From Chloroflexota bacterium (lineage in GTDB: Bacteria; Chloroflexota; Anaerolineae; Anaerolineales; DRMV01): 32,612 nucleotides of DNA. Below are positions 27,318 through 32,612 of this stretch, one piece after another; positions within the stretch are counted from its first letter, which is position 1, and each line of letters starts with the position of its first letter. The stretch spans positions 1 to 32,612 of the forward strand of contig JAADFA010000059.1 of assembly GCA_013153135.1 (NCBI GenBank), written 5' to 3'. A program made the translations under genes and the position numbers. The notes beneath the pieces were generated by a model. That model did no database searches and had not been told where the DNA came from. It saw nothing but the letters and a program-made list of their open reading frames with translations.

Positions 27318-27926
27318 ATGGCGATCCAAGACTATCGCGAGTACCTGCAGGAGATCCTCATCCCTGAAGACCGCTTGCAAAAACGTATCGCGGAGCTCGC
27401 GGAAGAAATCAGCCGCGATTATGAAGGTAAGGATTTGGTCTTGGTTTGCATCCTGCGCGGCGGGGTTATGTTCTTGACGGATTTGATGCGCCACCTTACT
27501 GTGCCGCACGAGATCGAATTTATGGCGGTTGAGTCCTACGGCAAAGGCGCGCGCGAACCGGGCGAATTGCACATTACCATGGATTTGCGCACGGCCATCA
27601 CCGGCCGCGATGTCTTGTTGGTAGAAGATATCATCGACAGCGGCCATACGGTCGCTCAGGTGCTCCAGCTGCTCAAGATGCGCCAACCGCGCTCGCTCAA
27701 GGTGTGCGCGTTGTTGGATAAACGCGCGCGGCGTCAGGTGGATGTGCCCATTGATTATGTTGGCTTTGAGATCCCTAATTATTTTGTGTTTGGGTACGGC
27801 TTGGACATGGATGGATATTGGCGCAATTTGCCCTTTATTGCCATCCCAGATTTGAAGCGTTACCGAGGGCATGTGCCTGACGACGCGACCGATGAACCTG
27901 AACCATCGGGGGAGGAGGATGCGTAA
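27318..27926 (+). CDS. hpt: Hypoxanthine phosphoribosyltransferase
   Basis: LVLVCILRGGVMFLTDLMRHL; PRPP loop VLLVEDIIDSGHTVAQVL; VDVPIDYVGFEIPNYFVFGYGLD. Confidence 0.95.
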   Translation: MAIQDYREYLQEILIPEDRLQKRIAELAEEISRDYEGKDLVLVCILRGGVMFLTDLMRHLTVPHEIEFMAVESYGKGAREPGELHITMDLRTAITGRDVLLVEDIIDSGHTVAQVLQLLKMRQPRSLKVCALLDKRARRQVDVPIDYVGFEIPNYFVFGYGLDMDGYWRNLPFIAIPDLKRYRGHVPDDATDEPEPSGEEDA

Positions 27927-29457
27927 TCCTCACTTGCGCCCGTTGCCCGAGTTGGCTCTGCAGGTGCGTAGCCTCGGAGGGGCCGACGCGGCGTTGTACC
28001 TGGTCGGTGGCGCGGTGCGGGATTGGCTCTTGGAGCGACCCATCGGTGATCTTGATTTTGTCTTGCCGCAGGGCGCCATTGCTTTTGCCCGCCGCGTGGC
28101 CGATGCCCTCAACGCCGCGTTTTTTGTGCTCGACGCCGAGCGCGATGTGGCGCGCGTGATCGTGCATAAGGGTCCCGAGCGCACGCCCTTGTTCCTGGAT
28201 TTCGCCGCGTTCCGCGGCGCGAACTTGGAGGAAGATTTGCGCGCGCGCGATTTCACCATCAACGCCATGGCCATCGACCCCTTCCAGCCCGAACGTTTGC
28301 ATGACCCAACCCACGGTTTGCAAGACCTTAAGGACAAAATCGTGCGCGTGTGCTACCCTGATGCATTTCGCGATGACCCTATCCGCGTCTTGCGGGCCGT
28401 TCGCTTGGCGGTGCAGCTGGAATTCAAAATGGATCCTGAAACTCAACGTCGACTGCGCGACGACGCGACGCTGCTTGCCCGCAGTACGCCTGAGCGCCAA
28501 CGGGATGAACTTATCCGTATGTTGGCCCATCCCAAAGCCGATAGCGCGTTGCGCGTGGCCGCGGCCTTGGATGCCTTGCCAGTTATATGGCCCGAAATCA
28601 GACTGCTGAAAGATGTGGCCCTCTTCCCCGATCGACCCATGCCAGGATGGGATTACGCGTTGGCCACGGTGCACTATGTGCATCGCCTGATGCAAACTCT
28701 CAGCCGTGAGCACAATCCGGAAGCTAGCGCGAATTTCGCGTTGGGTATGGTCTCGTGGTTGTTGGGGCGTTACCGACGTCAATTGGCTGAGCACTGGACG
28801 ACGCGGTTGCATCCGTATCGTGATGTGCGACCGCTGGTCGTATGGGCCGCGGTATACCACGCGTGGGGCATGACTCAGGTGCGTCCGGTCGCGACGGCGC
28901 ACGGGTGGCAGTATCCAGGTTATGCTGAACACAGTGCGCGCGCGGCCGAGGCACGCGGCCAAGCGCTGCGTTTGAGTCGGGCCGAGGTGCGCCGTTTGGT
29001 CCGCGTGGTTCGTTATCATATTGAACCCCTGCACTTCGCGGAGGATGAGACCGCGCTGGACGATCGAGCCATCCATCGCTTTTTCCGCGCAGCAGGTGAG
29101 GCAGGCATTGATGCAGTATTCATTGCGTTGGCGAGCGTCTTAGCCCGTTACGGGCTCACACCGCCCCATGACCTGTGGGAACGTCACGTGCGGGTGGCTC
29201 GGCGTTTGCTCGAAGCCTGGTGGGAGCGCTACGATCAAGTGATCGAGCCACCAACTTTGTTGCGTGGGGATGAGGTGCAGCAGATTTTGGGCATCCCCGC
29301 GGGGCCAATGGTGGGCTTGGCCTTGCGCGCGCTGCAAGAGGCCCAAGCCGCGGGTGAGATCCACAGCCCTGAGGACGCGACGCAATGGTTGAAGGCTTGG
29401 TATCAAGGCTACCGCTCACGTGATGAGCGAGGTCACACCGCACCTTTGGCCCGTTAG
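27919..29457 (+). CDS. CCA tRNA nucleotidyltransferase / poly(A) polymerase family protein (second family member)
   Basis: LYLVGGAVRDWLLERPIGDLDFVLP, LEEDLRARDFTINAMAID, DPTHGLQDLKDKIVRVCYPDAFRDDPIRVLRAVRLAVQL. SD ggaggagg before ATG 27919, overlapping hpt by 8 nt. Confidence 0.9.
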   Translation: MRNPHLRPLPELALQVRSLGGADAALYLVGGAVRDWLLERPIGDLDFVLPQGAIAFARRVADALNAAFFVLDAERDVARVIVHKGPERTPLFLDFAAFRGANLEEDLRARDFTINAMAIDPFQPERLHDPTHGLQDLKDKIVRVCYPDAFRDDPIRVLRAVRLAVQLEFKMDPETQRRLRDDATLLARSTPERQRDELIRMLAHPKADSALRVAAALDALPVIWPEIRLLKDVALFPDRPMPGWDYALATVHYVHRLMQTLSREHNPEASANFALGMVSWLLGRYRRQLAEHWTTRLHPYRDVRPLVVWAAVYHAWGMTQVRPVATAHGWQYPGYAEHSARAAEARGQALRLSRAEVRRLVRVVRYHIEPLHFAEDETALDDRAIHRFFRAAGEAGIDAVFIALASVLARYGLTPPHDLWERHVRVARRLLEAWWERYDQVIEPPTLLRGDEVQQILGIPAGPMVGLALRALQEAQAAGEIHSPEDATQWLKAWYQGYRSRDERGHTAPLAR

Positions 29458-29468
29458 GAGGGGAGCGG

Positions 29469-30248
29469 ATGCACGTACAGCATTTTCACCCGCGCGGCCG
29501 TCGCGGGACGGTACTTTTTCTGCACGGCCTTGGTTCGGCTGGGGAAGCGTGGGCAGGTCAAGCACCGGTGCTGCGCGCGTTGGATTTGCAAGGTCTGGCC
29601 CCCGATTTGCCAGGGTTCGGACGTTCACCTTGGCCCGGAGGCCCCATTACGTTGTCCCGCTTTGCAGCCTTCGCGCGTGAAGTGCTCGACCAGCATGGCG
29701 TCGAACGGGCTCACGTGGTCGGTATTTCCTTCGGCGGGGTGGTGGCCCAGCTTCTCGCCCTGCACGCGCCTGAACGGGTCGCGACGCTGACCCTGGTCAA
29801 CACCTTCGCACGACTGCGGCCTCGAGGATGGCGCGACTGGGGTTACTTCCTGGCCCGGGCCGCGTTGGCCTTCCTTCTTTCGCCTCGCTGGCAGGCCCCC
29901 TTGGTCGCTCGGCGCATCTTCCCCAAACCCGAACATGCGGCTTTTCGGGAGATTCTGGCCCAGCACATTCGTATGGCTGACCCGCGGGTGTACCGTGGGG
30001 TAATGTGGGCTTTGCTCCGGGTGGATTTGACCCCTCGACTGCCCGAAATTCAAGCGCCCACCCTGGTGATTTCTGGCCTGGAGGATACGACCGTCTCGCT
30101 GGAGGATCAGGCTGTCTTGGCGCAACGTATTCCCCATGCGCAGTGGGTCAAGCTGCCAGGCGGCCATGGCCTCATCGCAGACCAAGCCGACGCGTTCAAC
30201 CAGGCCTGGATGGCTTTCCTCCAGAAGCATATACCCGCCTCAGACTGA
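29469..30248 (+). CDS. Alpha/beta hydrolase
   Basis: VLFLHGLGSAGEAW, APDLPGFGRS, nucleophile elbow GISFGG, LVISGLEDTTV, LPGGHGL. Confidence 0.92.
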   Translation: MHVQHFHPRGRRGTVLFLHGLGSAGEAWAGQAPVLRALDLQGLAPDLPGFGRSPWPGGPITLSRFAAFAREVLDQHGVERAHVVGISFGGVVAQLLALHAPERVATLTLVNTFARLRPRGWRDWGYFLARAALAFLLSPRWQAPLVARRIFPKPEHAAFREILAQHIRMADPRVYRGVMWALLRVDLTPRLPEIQAPTLVISGLEDTTVSLEDQAVLAQRIPHAQWVKLPGGHGLIADQADAFNQAWMAFLQKHIPASD

Positions 30249-30291
30249 CCGCTACGCGCCCAGCTTATCCATGCCTTACGTAGAGGAAGGC

Positions 30292-31140
30292 ATGAGCCAC
30301 TACGACGTGCCTCGTGTGCAAGGTTTGTGGGTGTATCCGGTCAAGTCGCTCCAGGGCATGGCCGTTACCCGCTGGCCCCTGACGCGACTTGGTCTGGTCT
30401 TTGATCGGCGATGGATGCTCGTTGACCCCAAAGGCCATTTCTTGAGCCAACGTCGGGTGCCCCGCATGGCCCAGTTGCAGGCCCGCGTGCGCCTGCAGGA
30501 CGCCTTGGCCGGGCGTCCGCGGCTCCTTCTGGTCGATGCTCAGGGCTATACTTTCGCGGTGCCCGAGCCCGACCCCGCGCGGCCGCGCATGCGGGTCCGC
30601 GTGTGGCGTGATGAGGTCGACGCAATTTGGGTTTCGGACGCGGTGGACGCGTGGCTGCAGGCGCGCCTGGGGGTGCCCGCGCGGTTGGTGTACTTCCCCG
30701 ATGACGCCCATCGTCCCCTTTCGCCCAAATACGGCCTGCCCGGCGAGGGAACCACGTTTACTGACGGCTACCCCATCCTTATCGTGACCCAGGGCTCGCT
30801 GGACGACCTCAACCGGCGCTTGCGCACGCCTGTAGGCCCCGAGCGTTTTCGCCCCAATGTGCTCATTGGTCCCACTGCCGCGTACGAAGAGGACACTTGG
30901 CATCGCGTGCGCATCGGCCGCGTGCCGGTGCGAGTGGTCAAGCCGAGCAAACGCTGCGTCATTACAACTTTGGACCCGCGCACAGGCAAGCGATTGGGGA
31001 AGGAACCCTTGGCCACATTGGCGACGTATCGCCGTTGGCAGGGCGGAGTAATCTTTGGCCAAAACGCGGTGCCCGAGGCCGAGGGCGTGTGGGAACTCGG
31101 CCAGCGAGTGGAGGTACTGCGGCCGCGGGTCGCGTGGTGA
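30292..31140 (+). CDS. MOSC domain-containing protein (MOSC_N beta-barrel plus MOSC)
   Basis: GLWVYPVKSLQGMAVTRWPLTRLGLVFDRRWMLVDPKGHFLSQR; FRPNVLIG; VKPSKRCVITTLDPRTGKR. SD gaggaagg favours ATG 30292. Confidence 0.9.
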   Translation: MSHYDVPRVQGLWVYPVKSLQGMAVTRWPLTRLGLVFDRRWMLVDPKGHFLSQRRVPRMAQLQARVRLQDALAGRPRLLLVDAQGYTFAVPEPDPARPRMRVRVWRDEVDAIWVSDAVDAWLQARLGVPARLVYFPDDAHRPLSPKYGLPGEGTTFTDGYPILIVTQGSLDDLNRRLRTPVGPERFRPNVLIGPTAAYEEDTWHRVRIGRVPVRVVKPSKRCVITTLDPRTGKRLGKEPLATLATYRRWQGGVIFGQNAVPEAEGVWELGQRVEVLRPRVAW

Positions 31141-31155
31141 GGTGGGAGGTGCCAG

Positions 31156-32397
31156 GTGGCGCACGGGCTGGCTGCCGCGAGCGCGAGCTATCAAGGCCGT
31201 TGGGGGAGTATGATTTTCCGCGTGCGCACGTTCCCCGGCGGTATCACCATCAGCTTGGGGCTGCACGCGCGGGTGCAGGTGTATACCTACGAGGCCAGCG
31301 GTCGTCCATGGACGTTTATCGTGGATGGCCGGATCTATCGTCGCGCGCTCAATGGGACCATGTTGGTCAAATGGCGGCCACCGGGCCAGCCGCGACAGCG
31401 AACGCGCTTGAATCAGGACGAAGCGCTGCAGGTCGAGGCCGCCGCGCGCAAGCGCATCCAGGCTTTCACCGAGGCTTGGGACCGGGGCGCGCTGCGTTTT
31501 GATCACGAGCCTCCGCCGCGGCAGGTCCGCACCCAGCTGGACCGCATCCTCGCTTGGGATGCTACGCGCTCCCGGGCTGACGCGCAGCGATATACCCAGG
31601 TCTACAAGCCCATCGGCATTCTGCCCCCGGACCAATACCTGGCCGTGGTGGTGCAGATCACCGAGGGTTGCTCTTTCAACACGTGCACTTTTTGCACCTT
31701 CTACCGGGATCGCCCGTTTCGCATCAAAGGGCCGGATGAGGTGCGCGCCCACATCGCGGCCATCCGAGATTACCTCGGCCCCGGACTGCCTTTGCGGCAC
31801 GGAGTGTTCCTGGGCGACGCCAACGCACTGGTCGCACCCATGCCCCGCTTGCGCGCGCTGCTCGCAGAGGTGCGCCGGGGCTTCCCGGAGCCAGGATTCC
31901 GTGATCTATACGCGTTTTTGGACGGCTTCAGCGGCGAGCGCAAGCGCGCGGAGGACTACGCAGCCTTGGCCGCGTACGGCCTGCGTCGGGTCTATATTGG
32001 CCTGGAAAGCGGTCACGCGCCCTTGTTGCGCTTTTTACGCAAGCCCGGCACGCCCGAGGACGCGCTGGCCGCGGTGCGCGCGATGAAGGCCGGCGGACTC
32101 GCGGTGGGGGTCATCGTGCTCTTGGGCGCGGGTGGCAAGCAGTACGCAACCGGCCACGTGCGGGATACGATCCGCGTGGTGAATGCGATGGGCTTGGGTC
32201 CAGAGGACATCCTTTATTTCTCCGAGCTCGTGGTGGAGCCGGATATGCCCTACGCGCGCGAAGCCCTCCGCGCAGGTATCGAGCCGTTGACGCCCGAAGA
32301 GCAACGCGCACAGCAAGCGGCTATTGTACAAGGGCTCCGCTTCCCCCAGGGGCGCCCGCGCATCAGTCGCTATGATATTCGCGAGTTCGTGTATTAA
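31156..32397 (+). CDS. Radical SAM protein with about 130-aa N-terminal extension
   Basis: TEGCSFNTCTFCTFYRDRPFRIKG [4Fe-4S] motif; GLRRVYIGLESGH; GVIVLLGAGGKQY. GTG start with SD gggagg. Confidence 0.88.
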   Translation: MAHGLAAASASYQGRWGSMIFRVRTFPGGITISLGLHARVQVYTYEASGRPWTFIVDGRIYRRALNGTMLVKWRPPGQPRQRTRLNQDEALQVEAAARKRIQAFTEAWDRGALRFDHEPPPRQVRTQLDRILAWDATRSRADAQRYTQVYKPIGILPPDQYLAVVVQITEGCSFNTCTFCTFYRDRPFRIKGPDEVRAHIAAIRDYLGPGLPLRHGVFLGDANALVAPMPRLRALLAEVRRGFPEPGFRDLYAFLDGFSGERKRAEDYAALAAYGLRRVYIGLESGHAPLLRFLRKPGTPEDALAAVRAMKAGGLAVGVIVLLGAGGKQYATGHVRDTIRVVNAMGLGPEDILYFSELVVEPDMPYAREALRAGIEPLTPEEQRAQQAAIVQGLRFPQGRPRISRYDIREFVY

Positions 32398-32416
32398 ATC
32401 CAGCAACTCGCCCGTG

Positions 32417-32612
32417 TCCATGGGTGCAGGCAAAGCTCGTAGAAGCCCATGCCGCGGGCGGCTGGACGCGCGCTTGACCCGCGGGCGGCGAAACCCGCCC
32501 GCTATCCTCGCCGTTCCATGTCCCGCGCGCCTCGCGCGTTGGGCTGAACTACCCGCGTGCAATTTTATGCAAACTAGCCGCAGGCTTCAGCCTGCGGCGG
32601 CGGTGCCAACGG
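32417..32612 (+). repeat. Dispersed intergenic repeat, copy D (reaches the window edge)
   Basis: TCCATGGGTGCAGGCAAAGCTCGTAG...GCGGGCGGCGAAACCCGCCCGCTATCCTCG...GCGCGTTGGGCTGAACTACCCGCGTGCAATTTTATGCAAACTAGCCGCAGGCTTCAGCCTGCGGCGGCGGTGCCAACGG. Confidence 0.85.

Noticed and set aside
26532-27872. 446-aa minus-strand ORF antisense to tdk and hpt
   Set aside because: Sense strand encodes unmistakable tdk and hpt; the antisense protein shows no recognisable family.
27835-29076. 413-aa minus-strand ORF antisense to the second nucleotidyltransferase
   Set aside because: Shadow ORF; sense-strand motifs are decisive.
30265-31800. 511-aa minus-strand ORF antisense to MOSC and radical SAM genes
   Set aside because: Composition is that of a shadow ORF in GC-rich DNA; both sense-strand genes have clear family motifs and SD sequences.

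Overview
32.6 kb window that looks like high-GC bacterial chromosome with mostly housekeeping genes. The gene repertoire and the DUF11/sortase secretome suggest a Chloroflexota (Anaerolineae-like) host; this is inference, not tested. Recognisable genes: uridine/nucleoside kinase (truncated at the left edge), trxB, acylphosphatase, purH, RluA-type pseudouridine synthase, a two-component system, leuB/leuD, two tRNA-nucleotidyltransferase/poly(A)-polymerase family genes, DegV, ECF sigma factor, sat, TauE/SafE, XdhC-like, nitroreductase, tdk, hpt, alpha/beta hydrolase, MOSC and radical SAM. The most notable items are: (1) a 1834-aa secreted protein at 12246-17750 combining a divergent subtilisin-like domain, a LamG-like region, DUF11-like repeats, an LPATG motif and a C-terminal sortase domain in one chain; (2) a dispersed intergenic repeat of about 130-200 bp with two strong hairpins, in three clear copies (7063-7206 minus, 17818-17956 plus, 32417-32612 plus), two of them between convergent genes; (3) a histidine kinase broken by two mutually compensating frameshifts next to an intact response regulator, in an AT-richer island; (4) an unannotated 81-codon reading frame at 7771-8016 (minus) with no ATG/GTG/TTG start, resembling the C-terminus of a double-psi beta-barrel protein. 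No CRISPR array, rRNA, tRNA or transposase was recognised.
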